Assembly: GCA_900542445.1 (NCBI GenBank)
Contig: UQNN01000005.1
Span: forward strand, 114,009-178,008
Origin: an uncultured Eubacteriales bacterium
GTDB taxonomy: Bacteria > Bacillota > Clostridia > Christensenellales > Aristaeellaceae
Length of the DNA: 64,000 bases
Direction of reading: 5' to 3'
The translations under genes were made by a program, and so were the position numbers. The notes under the pieces were generated by a model. That model did no database searches. It saw only the letters and a list, made by a program, of their open reading frames with translations, and had not been told where the DNA came from. Below, piece after piece: positions 17,454 through 25,306 of this stretch (position 1 is the stretch's first letter; each line of letters starts with the position of its first letter).

Positions 17454-18199
17454 CAGATCCGTATCAGGTTTTGGGCGTATCCCCGACGGCCAGCGACGAC
17501 GAGGTAAAAAAGGCCTATCGAACGCTCTGCAAGAAGTATCACCCCGATGCGAACGTGGGCAAGCCGGACGCCGCGCAGGCCGAAAAGAAATTTATGGAAG
17601 TGCAGCAGGCGTATGAGGAGATCATGCACCGGCGGCAGGGCGGCGGCCAGCGCGCGGGCAGCGGCTACAACGGCGGCGCACAGCAGCAGAGACAACCGCA
17701 GCCGGATGATCCGTTTGCTTCGTTCTGGGGCGCATACGGCGGCAATCCCTACGGTAATGCCGGCTACGGCGGTTATGGCAGCGCCGGATATGGGCAGGCT
17801 CAGCAGGACGATTCCATCGAGATGCGCGCGGCAAAGAACTATATCGACACGGGCCATTATGCCGAGGCGCTCAACGCGTTGGGCAGCGTGCCCGCCGGAA
17901 AGCGAAACGCTCGCTGGTATTTTCTCAGCGCGCTGGCGCAGAGCGGCCTGCATAATAATGCGCAGGCAATGGAATATGCGCGGCAGGCCGCAAGCATGGA
18001 GCCGGGCAACATGCAGTATCAGCAGCTGCTCAGCCAGCTTCAGGGCGGCGGCAGCTGGTACAGCCAGCAGGGACAGGAATATGGCCGCAGAACCGGCGGC
18101 ATGAACAGCGTCTGCACGACGTTCATGCTGCTGAACCTGTGCTGCGCCTGCTGCGGCGGCGGAAGAATGATGTATGCTCCGCTGTTTTGCTGCATCTAA
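17450..18199 (+). CDS. J-domain protein with Gly/Gln linker and Cys-rich tail
   Basis: 249 residues. Residues 1-70 form a DnaJ J-domain with the HPD motif in KYHPDANVG, so it should stimulate a DnaK-type chaperone. A Gly/Gln/Tyr-rich low-complexity linker (about 60-125) follows. Next is a helical region (about 126-205) with TPR-like spacing (AKNYIDTGHYAEALNAL, RWYFLSALAQSGLHNNAQAM). The tail ends in a hydrophobic, cysteine-rich stretch (LNLCCACCGGG..LFCC), which could anchor it to the membrane or bind metal. Zinc-finger domains of DnaJ proper are absent. Translationally coupled to the DUF5685 gene. Confidence 0.88.
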   Translation: MTDPYQVLGVSPTASDDEVKKAYRTLCKKYHPDANVGKPDAAQAEKKFMEVQQAYEEIMHRRQGGGQRAGSGYNGGAQQQRQPQPDDPFASFWGAYGGNPYGNAGYGGYGSAGYGQAQQDDSIEMRAAKNYIDTGHYAEALNALGSVPAGKRNARWYFLSALAQSGLHNNAQAMEYARQAASMEPGNMQYQQLLSQLQGGGSWYSQQGQEYGRRTGGMNSVCTTFMLLNLCCACCGGGRMMYAPLFCCI

Positions 18200-18327
18200 A
18201 ACGGTTTGAATGCAAAACATCGCGGAAGGCAGGAAAATCCGATGGATTCTGCTTGTATTCCGCGATGAAATCCGCTATAACAAAGGCGCGACGAAAGGGT
18301 TTTGCTGGGTTAGCCCTTTGCGGACTT

Positions 18328-18365
18328 GCGAGATGGTGACGGCAATCACGATCTCGCTTTTATTG
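18328..18365 (+). terminator. putative terminator after the J-domain gene
   Basis: Seven-base-pair stem GCGAGAT / ATCTCGC with a 16-base loop and a T-rich tail. Confidence 0.5.
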
Positions 18366-18464
18366 TTGTCGGGGGTTTGAATGGCCTCGACAGCATGAGT
18401 CCGGTCAGAAGGCTCCGAGAAAAAATGAAAGCTGTTCTTTTCGCACGGAAGGGATAGCTTTTTC

Positions 18465-18493
18465 TTGCATTGCGGCGCGTTTTGCTGTAAAAT
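18465..18493 (+). promoter_or_regulatory. promoter of the rRNA methyltransferase gene
   Basis: TTGCAT, 17-base spacer, TAAAAT, about 28 bases before the start codon. Confidence 0.6.
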
Positions 18494-18520
18494 GCGGGTA
18501 TACGTTCACGAGGAGGCCAA

Positions 18521-19297
18521 ATGATGAAGGAAATCACCAGCGTGCATAACGCTGCCGCACAACTGCTGCGCGAATTGCAAAAGTCGAAGGCGCGGCGGGA
18601 GCATGGCCTTTTTGTGTGCGAAAGCGCCAAAATGGTGGGCGAGGCGGTTGCGCTGCATCTGGCGCAGACGTTGTTTGTGGAGAAGGGAAGAGAGGCGGAA
18701 TACGCGCAGATGGCGGCTCAGGCGGAAAGCATGGGCTGCGCGCTGTATGTCGTCTCTCAGGCGGTCATGCAGGCAGTCAGCACGGCGAAAACGCCGCAGG
18801 GGGTCGTCTGTACGGCAAAAATCCCCGAACCGCCGAAAACGCTGACCGGAAAGCGCATTGTGGCGCTTGACGGCGTACAGGATCCCGGCAATGTTGGGAC
18901 GATTCTGCGCACGGCGGACGCGGCAGGGTTTGACGGCGCAATCTTCGGGCCCGGCTGTGCGGATTTATATGGCGCGAAGACGCTTCGGGCGACGATGGGC
19001 AGTGTGTTCCGCGTGCCTGTGATGATGACGGAGAATCTGCCCGAAACGCTGGAAGCCATGAAGCACGAAGGTTACGCCGTGGCGGCTACCGAACTCGGCG
19101 GAGAGGATTTTTACGCGCATTGCCCGCGCGGCAGGGCGATTCTGGTCATCGGCAGCGAGGGACAGGGCATCAGCGGATCTGTCCGCGCCGCGGCGACCCA
19201 CCATCTGGCTCTGCCCATGCGCGGCGGCGCGGAATCGCTCAACGCGGCGGTTGCGGCCGGCATCATGATTTACGAAATGGCAAGAGAACAACCGTAA
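18521..19297 (+). CDS. TrmH/SpoU-family RNA 2'-O-methyltransferase
   Basis: 258 residues with an N-terminal L30e-like substrate-binding part (about 1-95) and a SPOUT methyltransferase domain. Knot motifs are visible: DGVQDPGNVGTILRTADAAG (motif 1), VIGSEGQGIS (motif 2) and LPMRGGAESLNAAVAAGI (motif 3). It uses S-adenosylmethionine to methylate a ribose in RNA, probably 23S rRNA. AGGAGG lies four bases before the ATG at 18521 and seven before the ATG at 18524, so either may be used. Followed 12 bases later by the small gene at 19310. Confidence 0.93.
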   Translation: MMKEITSVHNAAAQLLRELQKSKARREHGLFVCESAKMVGEAVALHLAQTLFVEKGREAEYAQMAAQAESMGCALYVVSQAVMQAVSTAKTPQGVVCTAKIPEPPKTLTGKRIVALDGVQDPGNVGTILRTADAAGFDGAIFGPGCADLYGAKTLRATMGSVFRVPVMMTENLPETLEAMKHEGYAVAATELGGEDFYAHCPRGRAILVIGSEGQGISGSVRAAATHHLALPMRGGAESLNAAVAAGIMIYEMAREQP

Positions 19298-19309
19298 GGA
19301 GGATATACC

Positions 19310-19561
19310 ATGCTTGAATATCGTTATGACACCCAACTCCTCATCGACGGCCATGACCTCGACGAGGACAAGATTTATGATTACTTCGTCGATAACTTTG
19401 AGGGCGACTGCCTGATTGCCGTCGGCGACGAGGAAATGATTAAGATTCACTACCACACCAACCAGCCGTGGAAGGTGCTGGAATACTGCGCGTCCCTCGG
19501 CGAAATCTATGATATCGTCGTGGAGGATATGGACAGGCAGTCCAGAGGGCTGAAGGGCTAA
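19310..19561 (+). CDS. small protein like the C-terminus of DhaK-type kinase/DegV-associated proteins
   Basis: 83 residues, acidic, preceded by AAGGAGG. The pattern CLIAVGDEEMIKIHYHTNQP with a following LGEIYDIVVEDM resembles the end of the DAK-phosphatase-like domain found in fatty-acid/dihydroxyacetone kinase relatives, but here it stands alone. Small proteins of this kind are annotated in other Clostridia; no activity is established and the kinase part is missing. It may be a binding or regulatory remnant. Co-transcribed with the methyltransferase gene upstream. Confidence 0.75.
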   Translation: MLEYRYDTQLLIDGHDLDEDKIYDYFVDNFEGDCLIAVGDEEMIKIHYHTNQPWKVLEYCASLGEIYDIVVEDMDRQSRGLKG

Positions 19562-19576
19562 AATAAGACGGAAAAT

Positions 19577-19597
19577 CCGGGAACATCAGGTTTCCGG
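19577..19597. repeat. degenerate CAGAAACCT-type palindrome
   Basis: CCGGGAACATCAGGTTTCCG is an imperfect inverted repeat with the same arm length and position as the better copies at 16562 and 37510. Confidence 0.45.
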
Positions 19598-19621
19598 CTC
19601 CGTAAACAGGAGAGAAAAGCG

Positions 19622-20818
19622 ATGAAATTTACGCTTGGCATGATTCTGGAAGCGCGCGAGCGCCTCAAGGGCGTGGCTCAGCGGACGGGTCTTGTGCAGT
19701 TCAAGGCGCTTTCCGACGAGCACAGCCAAATCTATCTGAAAACCGAAGACTTGCAGAATACCGGATCGTTCAAGGTGCGCGGCGCGTATATCAAAATCGC
19801 CAGCCTGAGCGAAGAAGAACGTGCCTGCGGCGTGATTGCGTCGTCGGCGGGCAACCATGCGCAGGGCGTGGCGCTTGCGGCGAAGGCGTTCGGCGTTCCG
19901 GCGACCATCGTCATGCCGGCGGGCGCGCCGCTTTCCAAGGTGAAGGCCACGCGGGAGCTGGGCGCGAACGTCGTGCTCCACGGCAGCGTCTACGACGACG
20001 CATATGCCGAGGCATGTCGCATTCAGCAGGAGACCGGCGCGACGTTTATTCACCCGTTTGACGATCCGATGGTCATCGCGGGTCAGGGCACCATAGGCCT
20101 TGAAATTATGGACGATCTGCCCGATGTGGATACCATCGTCGTGCCGATCGGCGGCGGCGGACTGGCTTCCGGCGTGGCGGCGGCGGTGAAGATGCTCCAC
20201 CCGAACGTGAAGGTAATCGGCGTGCAGGCAGCAGGTGCGGCGGGCATGAAAGCCTCTATCGACGCGGGGCATGTCGTTTCGCTCGACGCGGCCAAGACGA
20301 TTGCGGACGGCATCGCCGTCAAAAAGCCGGGCGAACTGACCTTTGAATTGTGCAGCAGGTATCTCGACGAGATTGTGACGGTCGATGACGACGAAATCGC
20401 GCAGGCGATTCTGTTCCTGATGGAGCGCGGCAAGATGGTCGCCGAAGGCGCGGGCGCGGCTCCGGTTGCGGCGATCATGAACCGCAAGTTTGACGTGAGC
20501 GGCAAGGTCGCGGCGGTCATCTCCGGCGGCAACATCGACGTGACGATGATCTCCCGCATCATCGAGAAGGGTCTGCTTCGCGCAGGCCGCATGACCAAGC
20601 TCCGCATTCTCATGCAGGACAGGCCGGGTCAGCTCGAAATGGCCAGCCGCATCATCGCCGCCGAAGGCGCGAACGTCATGGTCGTTCATCACGACCGGAC
20701 AGACGTGGATTTGGATATCCGCGACGCGATTTTGGAAATCACGATGGAGACGCAGGACCGCGAACACGCTCAGCGGGTGATTGACGCGCTGCGTGCGGGC
20801 GGCTTCCAGGTATCCTGA
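19622..20818 (+). CDS. ilvA: threonine ammonia-lyase (catabolic type with ACT domain)
   Basis: PLP enzyme that deaminates threonine to 2-oxobutyrate, the entry to isoleucine or propionate. 398 residues. The PLP lysine lies in GSFKVRGAY (about residue 48), the phosphate loop in SSAGNHAQGVA, and the Gly-rich PLP-binding loop in PIGGGGLASG. Residues about 325-398 form one ACT domain (LRILMQDRPGQLEMASRIIAAEGANV), the arrangement of the shorter TdcB/IlvA2-type enzymes. GGAGA precedes the start. A terminator follows at 20834. Confidence 0.95.
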   Translation: MKFTLGMILEARERLKGVAQRTGLVQFKALSDEHSQIYLKTEDLQNTGSFKVRGAYIKIASLSEEERACGVIASSAGNHAQGVALAAKAFGVPATIVMPAGAPLSKVKATRELGANVVLHGSVYDDAYAEACRIQQETGATFIHPFDDPMVIAGQGTIGLEIMDDLPDVDTIVVPIGGGGLASGVAAAVKMLHPNVKVIGVQAAGAAGMKASIDAGHVVSLDAAKTIADGIAVKKPGELTFELCSRYLDEIVTVDDDEIAQAILFLMERGKMVAEGAGAAPVAAIMNRKFDVSGKVAAVISGGNIDVTMISRIIEKGLLRAGRMTKLRILMQDRPGQLEMASRIIAAEGANVMVVHHDRTDVDLDIRDAILEITMETQDREHAQRVIDALRAGGFQVS

Positions 20819-20833
20819 TTTTTTCTCTGACAT

Positions 20834-20861
20834 GAACTCTCCCGGACGGGAGAGTTTTTGT
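20834..20861 (+). terminator. terminator of ilvA
   Basis: AACTCTCCCG / CGGGAGAGTT stem followed by TTTTG. Confidence 0.9.
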
Positions 20862-20921
20862 TTGCATGCCGGACGGGTTACATGACGCGCGGGCAGCCCT
20901 GAAATGCGACAGAATGTGCTA

Positions 20922-21083
20922 ATACTAATTCTTGTTAAAATGGCTTAATCCGCGCACCATCTTTTTCGCTCTGACTTTGCCTCGTTCCGTTCAACGTACC
21001 TCCAGTACGCCTCACTTCACTTGGCTTCGTCAGAACAAAAAATCTGATGCGCTCTGTTAAGCATTTTAACTGCGAATTAGTAT
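20922..21083. repeat. 162-base long inverted-repeat element (MITE-like)
   Basis: The ends ATACTAATTC and GAATTAGTAT are exact inverted repeats. Inward the arms continue with GTTAAAATGGCTTAA / TTAAGCATTTTAAC, GCGCACCATC / ATCTGATGCGC and GCTCTGACTTTGCC / GGCTTCGTCAGAAC. A central loop contains GTACCTCCAGTAC. The whole unit can fold into one long hairpin. No open frame inside is credible. Confidence 0.8.
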
Positions 21084-21303
21084 AAAAACGGCGTAACTGA
21101 GCGATGACGTCAATCAAATTGGAAAAAATGTCGAAAGAAGTCGAAGGAAATTGAGAAAGAATCAAAAAGCATGCAATAGAAGAAAAAAGAATCCTTCTCA
21201 GCTTTTGAAAGGTTATGAAAATAAAAGGAAAAACGATATGTTATCATAATTTGATGCATATAAACCGAAGCAGAGAATCTTCAAAAGCGGCGAAAAGAAA
21301 CGC
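21084..21303. other. AT-rich spacer before the sugar transferase promoter
   Basis: About 220 bases, markedly richer in A and T than the flanking genes. I see no gene, RNA or repeat in it. Confidence 0.5.
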
Positions 21304-21333
21304 TTGACAACAGACACAGGCATTAGATATAAT
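21304..21333 (+). promoter_or_regulatory. strong promoter of the sugar transferase gene
   Basis: TTGACA, 18-base spacer, TATAAT, with a leader of about 105 bases. A run of nine G residues lies in the leader near 21403, a possible slippage or phase-variation site. Confidence 0.85.
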
Positions 21334-21446
21334 AGGTCGAGCAAAAAATCAAATGTTATCAATATGGATGAATGAAAAAACCTCCGATTTGTTTTCGGGG
21401 GGGGGTAGAACACAGGAAAAACGGTTGCAAGAGGGAGAGCGGGTCG

Positions 21447-22205
21447 ATGATGGAGCAGAGATATGTCAAACCGACGGCGACGCATGTGGCGGCGGAGCTG
21501 CTGGACAAAAAGCCGGGCGTCAAGGTGCCGATTTTGACGCGGGAAGAAGCGCAGAATCATAAAGTGATGCTCAACGAAAAGGAAGTCCTGCATTCGCATC
21601 GGCTGTATTGGTTTGGGCGGCGCACGCAGGATATTGTCTTTTCACTGCTGGCGCTGGTGGTGCTTTCGCCGCTGATGCTCATCATCATGGCTGCGATCTA
21701 TATCGACGATCCGCATGCCAGCCCGGTTTTTTCTCAGCCGCGAGTGGGAAGGGGCGGCAGGGTTTTCAAGTTTTATAAATTCCGTTCCATGCGCGCCAAC
21801 GCGGAGGATATGCTGAAAGACCTGCTCAAGGACAACGAGATGGATGGCCCGGTCTTCAAGATGGCCAACGATCCGCGCATCACGCGCGTAGGCAGCTTCA
21901 TCCGCAAGACAAGTCTGGACGAACTGGCACAGCTGGTCAACGTGCTCAAAGGCGACATGAGCATCGTGGGGCCGCGTCCGCCGCTGCCGCGCGAGGTGGA
22001 GCAATACGACGCGTATACCTTCCAGCGGCTGTATGTTACGCCGGGGCTTTCCTGCTACTGGCAGATTCAGCCGCACCGCAACGAGCTTTCCTTTGAAGAG
22101 TGGGTGGATTTGGATATCAAGTACATTCGGGAGCGCTCGTTTATCACGGACTGGAAAATTATTTTCAGGACGGTCGCCGTCATGCTTACCAGACAGGGCG
22201 AGTAA
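21447..22205 (+). CDS. initiating sugar phosphate transferase for exopolysaccharide
   Basis: Bacterial sugar transferase family (WbaP/WcaJ catalytic part), 252 residues. It loads the first sugar-1-phosphate onto undecaprenyl phosphate at the inner face of the membrane. One membrane helix (IVFSLLALVVLSPLMLIIMAAIY, about residues 55-77) precedes the catalytic region with KFYKFRSM, RITRVGSFIRKTSLDELAQL, GDMSIVGPRPPLPREV and the C-terminal PGLSCYWQI. Start 21447 (or 21450) follows GGGAGAG; the earlier in-frame ATG at 21372 begins in the leader. It stands alone without other glycosyltransferases. Confidence 0.93.
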   Translation: MMEQRYVKPTATHVAAELLDKKPGVKVPILTREEAQNHKVMLNEKEVLHSHRLYWFGRRTQDIVFSLLALVVLSPLMLIIMAAIYIDDPHASPVFSQPRVGRGGRVFKFYKFRSMRANAEDMLKDLLKDNEMDGPVFKMANDPRITRVGSFIRKTSLDELAQLVNVLKGDMSIVGPRPPLPREVEQYDAYTFQRLYVTPGLSCYWQIQPHRNELSFEEWVDLDIKYIRERSFITDWKIIFRTVAVMLTRQGE

Positions 22206-22219
22206 ACGAAAGGATTAGA

Positions 22220-22247
22220 GCATCGGGGAAACCCGGTGCTTTTTTTG
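22220..22247 (+). terminator. terminator of the sugar transferase gene
   Basis: GCATCGGG GAAA CCCGGTGC stem-loop followed by TTTTTTT. Confidence 0.92.
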
Positions 22248-22388
22248 CGCGTAGAAAATTGCATAAAAGCTGTCCGTATGTGTAAGGCTTTGAAGCTTTA
22301 CAGACTGCGGCGGAAATGCAGGCGGCCTCAGGCCGCTTTGGGATGTGTCAAATTCTGTGCGGAGTTGCCCAAATGGCAAAAATTTCGC

Positions 22389-22417
22389 TTGAAAAGCGAT
22401 GATATCTGCGATATAAT
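22389..22417 (+). promoter_or_regulatory. promoter of the Y-family polymerase operon
   Basis: TTGAAA, 17-base spacer, TATAAT. No clear LexA box (GAAC-N4-GTTC) is seen near it. Confidence 0.75.
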
Positions 22418-22461
22418 GCAACCGGAATCATCCGAATGGCGACTTTGCGGAGGCGGGAAGA

Positions 22462-23964
22462 ATGGAAGAGCGGACATATATCGCGATTGATCTCAAATCG
22501 TTTTATGCTTCTGTGGAATGTGTGGCGCGGGGGCTGGATCCGCTGAAAACCCATCTCGTCGTTGCCGACCCCAATCGGACGGAAAAGACCATCTGTCTGG
22601 CGGTGTCGCCTTCGCTCAAGGCCTATGGCATTCCGGGGCGCGCGAGGCTCTTTGAGGTGGTCGAAAAGGTGAAGCAGGTCAACGCGCGGCGTTTGATGGG
22701 TGCGCCAAACCGCAGATTTGACGGAAAAAGCAGCGACGCGGACGCGCTCGGGGTTTCGCCGGAACTGGCGCTGGATTATATTGTCGCGCCGCCGCAGATG
22801 GCGCACTATATGCAGGTGAGCGCACAGGTTTACCAAATCTATCTGCGCTATGTTTCGCCGGAGGACATCTGCGTGTATTCGGTGGATGAGGTTTTTATTG
22901 ACGTGACGGGCTATCTGGCGACGTATCGCGTGACCGCGCGCCAGCTGGCCGCACAGATGATCGAAGCGGTGCTGAGCGAGACGGGCATTACGGCGACGGC
23001 GGGCATCGGCACAAACCTCTATCTGAGCAAGATTGCGATGGATATTGTCGCCAAGCACATGGAGCCGGACGCGAAAGGGGTGCGCATTGCCGAACTGGAT
23101 GAGAGGGAGTATCGAGAGCAGCTGTGGGATCATCGGCCGATTACGGATTTCTGGCGGGTCGGATGCGGCACAGCCAGGCGATTGGCGTCTAACGGCCTGT
23201 TTACGATGGGCGATATTGCGCGCTGCTCGCTGGGACAGCCGGGAACCTATTTGAACGAAGCGCTGCTGTATCGGCTGTTTGGCGTTAACGCCGAGCTGCT
23301 GATTGATCACGCATGGGGCTATGAATCCTGCACGATGGCAGATATCCACGCATATCGCCCCATGTCCAGCAGCATCAGCTCCGGACAGGTGCTGCAATGC
23401 CCATATCCGTTTGACAAGGCGCGGCTGGTTGTGCAGGAGATGACAGATCTGCTCGTGCTCGATCTGGTCGAAAAGCGGCTGGCGACGGATCAAATGGTAC
23501 TGACGGTGGGCTATGACATTGAAAACGCGGGCTATCGGGGCGAGATGGAGACGGATCGATATGGGCGCCGCGTGCCCAAACAGGCGCACGGTTCCATCAA
23601 TCTGAGCGGGTACACGTCGTCCACGAAGGAAATCATGCAGGCCGTCGGCGAGCTGTTTGACCGCATTGTGAAGCCTGATTTGCAGATACGGCGCATGTAC
23701 GTCGTGGCGAACCGTGTCATGCGCGAAGAGGATGTGCAGACCAGGCCGAAAAGGGAACAGCTCGATTTTTTCACCGATTATAAAGCCGAAGAAGCCGCGC
23801 GGAAGAAGGAGAAAGAGGCGCGCAGCAGAGAGCGGCGCGTGCAGGAGGCGTTGATCGGCATCAAACGGAAATTTGGAAAGAACGCGATTTTCAAGGGCAT
23901 GAATCTGGAAGAAGGCGCAACCGCACGCCAGCGCAACGCGCAGATTGGAGGACATCGGGCATGA
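22462..23964 (+). CDS. Y-family DNA polymerase (UvrX/UmuC-like)
   Basis: Translesion polymerase of 500 residues. The catalytic acidic residues lie in AIDLKSFYASVE (about residue 9) and VYSVDEVFIDVTGY (about residue 140), followed by GIGTNLYLSKIA. The little-finger region follows. A highly charged C-terminal tail (about 425-500, EAARKKEKEARSRERRVQEA) is predicted coiled coil. It is the Bacillota UvrX-type protein, as shown by the YolD-like gene overlapping its stop by four bases. It expects to copy damaged DNA with low fidelity. Confidence 0.93.
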   Translation: MEERTYIAIDLKSFYASVECVARGLDPLKTHLVVADPNRTEKTICLAVSPSLKAYGIPGRARLFEVVEKVKQVNARRLMGAPNRRFDGKSSDADALGVSPELALDYIVAPPQMAHYMQVSAQVYQIYLRYVSPEDICVYSVDEVFIDVTGYLATYRVTARQLAAQMIEAVLSETGITATAGIGTNLYLSKIAMDIVAKHMEPDAKGVRIAELDEREYREQLWDHRPITDFWRVGCGTARRLASNGLFTMGDIARCSLGQPGTYLNEALLYRLFGVNAELLIDHAWGYESCTMADIHAYRPMSSSISSGQVLQCPYPFDKARLVVQEMTDLLVLDLVEKRLATDQMVLTVGYDIENAGYRGEMETDRYGRRVPKQAHGSINLSGYTSSTKEIMQAVGELFDRIVKPDLQIRRMYVVANRVMREEDVQTRPKREQLDFFTDYKAEEAARKKEKEARSRERRVQEALIGIKRKFGKNAIFKGMNLEEGATARQRNAQIGGHRA

Positions 23965-24362
23965 AATACGGCGATATGCTGTACATGACGTATCCCTTTC
24001 AAACGGACAGGCCGCGCATGAATCGAGCGGATCGCGCGGCGCAGTTTTCCCCGTTTGCGGCGCTGACAGGGTTTGACGGCGTTGTGGCGGAAACGGCCCG
24101 GCTGACCGAGGAAAGGCCGGAAATGAGCGAAGAACAGAAAGCGGCGATTAACGACGCTTTGATGGAGCTTCTGAGCCGAATCCGTGAGCGGCCGGAAGCC
24201 GAGATTGTCTATTTTCGGCCGGACGCACGCAAGATGGGCGGCGAATGCGTGACCAAGAGGGGAAACGTGCGGCGAATCGACGAGGCAAACCGGGAAATGC
24301 TCTTTACCGACGGTGAAAAGGTGCAGCTTGAATCGATTGTAAATGCGTCGATTTGTTCCTGA
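23961..24362 (+). CDS. YolD-like protein
   Basis: 133 residues with the YolD pattern RPRMNRADRAAQFSPFAALTGFDGVVAETARLT. Proteins of this family sit beside UvrX-type polymerases in Bacillota plasmids, phages and chromosomes and are thought to act with them, by analogy to UmuD. The start is fixed by an ATGA overlap with the polymerase stop. Cytoplasmic; molecular role not established. Confidence 0.88.
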   Translation: MKYGDMLYMTYPFQTDRPRMNRADRAAQFSPFAALTGFDGVVAETARLTEERPEMSEEQKAAINDALMELLSRIRERPEAEIVYFRPDARKMGGECVTKRGNVRRIDEANREMLFTDGEKVQLESIVNASICS

Positions 24363-24369
24363 CAGGCGA

Positions 24370-24416
24370 TTGACATGACGTTAGCATGCGTTTATAATAT
24401 GGTTAGAAAAAGCTAA
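24370..24416 (+). promoter_or_regulatory. consensus promoter with GTTAG palindrome, hydrolase operon
   Basis: TTGACA, 17-base spacer, TATAAT (24370-24398). Just after the -10 box lies GGTTAGAAAAAGCTAACA, an inverted repeat over the expected transcription start; another GTTAGC lies in the spacer at about 24380. This looks like an operator for an unlinked repressor. Confidence 0.8.
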
Positions 24417-24442
24417 CAATATTTGGGAAAGAGGGAGAGTTC

Positions 24443-25306
24443 ATGTCCAGGAAAGCAACCGAATTCCAGAAAAAGGAAATGAGCAAAATGTATCGCGGCA
24501 AAGAGATTTTCAAGCCGCTGAATACGGGATGGATTGACGAGCATGTCGCCTGTGTGCGCGAATGGGTGGCGAATATTTTCTTTTACCGCAAAGGCGGCAC
24601 GACCATCATGATCGACGCGGGCTACAACTATGATCGACTGGAAGAGAAAATGGGCTGGCTGGGCATCGATCCGAAGTCCATTCGGGACATTCTCATCACT
24701 CATCAGGATACCGATCACGTGGGCGCGGTGGAAGCGGACAGCCCCGGCCTGTTCAGACAGGCCAGGCTGTACGTCGGCGAAATTGAAAACCGATATCTGA
24801 CCGGAGAAGTGCGCCGCAAGGTCATCTATCATCTGTATAAACTGCCGCAGGTGACGATTAACAATGAAAAGGTGCTGCTCAAAGACGAGCAGGTTTTTCA
24901 CATCGGCGAGATTGAAATCCGCTGTTTCCATGTGCCCGGCCATACGTGGGGGCACATGGTCTATCTGATCGACGGAAAATATCTGTTCACAGGCGACACG
25001 ATCTGGTTTGGCGCGGACGGCGGATACAGCTTCATTTCCGCGCTGGCGGAGGACAACAAGCTGGCGGTTTGCTCCCTGGCGGAACTGGAAACGCGCCTGA
25101 AAAAGCTCGGCGTGAAACCGTTGTTTATCACTGGACACACGGGCTGGACGGATAACTTTGATTTCGCTTTTGCCCACAAAGATCGGCTTTGTTCGCCGTT
25201 TGGAAAGCGCGTGCATGACCCCAGTGCGCCCTACGACGCATACGACGAGACGGACGACACGAAAGAGAAAGCGCAGGCCGGACGGCTGAAAGGCATTGGA
25301 CGATGA
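24443..25306 (+). CDS. MBL-fold metallo-hydrolase
   Basis: 287 residues. The metal-binding signature HxDxDH is present as THQDTDHVGA (about residue 90), with further ligands at VPGHTWGH and FTGDT, and a late histidine in ITGHTGW. It is cytoplasmic; no signal peptide is seen. The substrate is not evident; the family includes lactonases, thioesterases and glyoxalase II. It is the first gene of a five-gene operon in which each gene overlaps the next by four bases. Confidence 0.9.
   Translation: MSRKATEFQKKEMSKMYRGKEIFKPLNTGWIDEHVACVREWVANIFFYRKGGTTIMIDAGYNYDRLEEKMGWLGIDPKSIRDILITHQDTDHVGAVEADSPGLFRQARLYVGEIENRYLTGEVRRKVIYHLYKLPQVTINNEKVLLKDEQVFHIGEIEIRCFHVPGHTWGHMVYLIDGKYLFTGDTIWFGADGGYSFISALAEDNKLAVCSLAELETRLKKLGVKPLFITGHTGWTDNFDFAFAHKDRLCSPFGKRVHDPSAPYDAYDETDDTKEKAQAGRLKGIGR

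Larger units (their letters stand above)
18200..18520. other. intergenic spacer, no gene seen
   Basis: Contains a stem GCGAGAT / ATCTCGC (18328-18357) followed by TTTTATTGTT, a likely terminator, and the promoter of the methyltransferase gene at 18465-18493. AAAGGGTTTTGC..AGCCCTTTGCGG at about 18294-18324 resembles part of the second repeat family. Confidence 0.6.
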
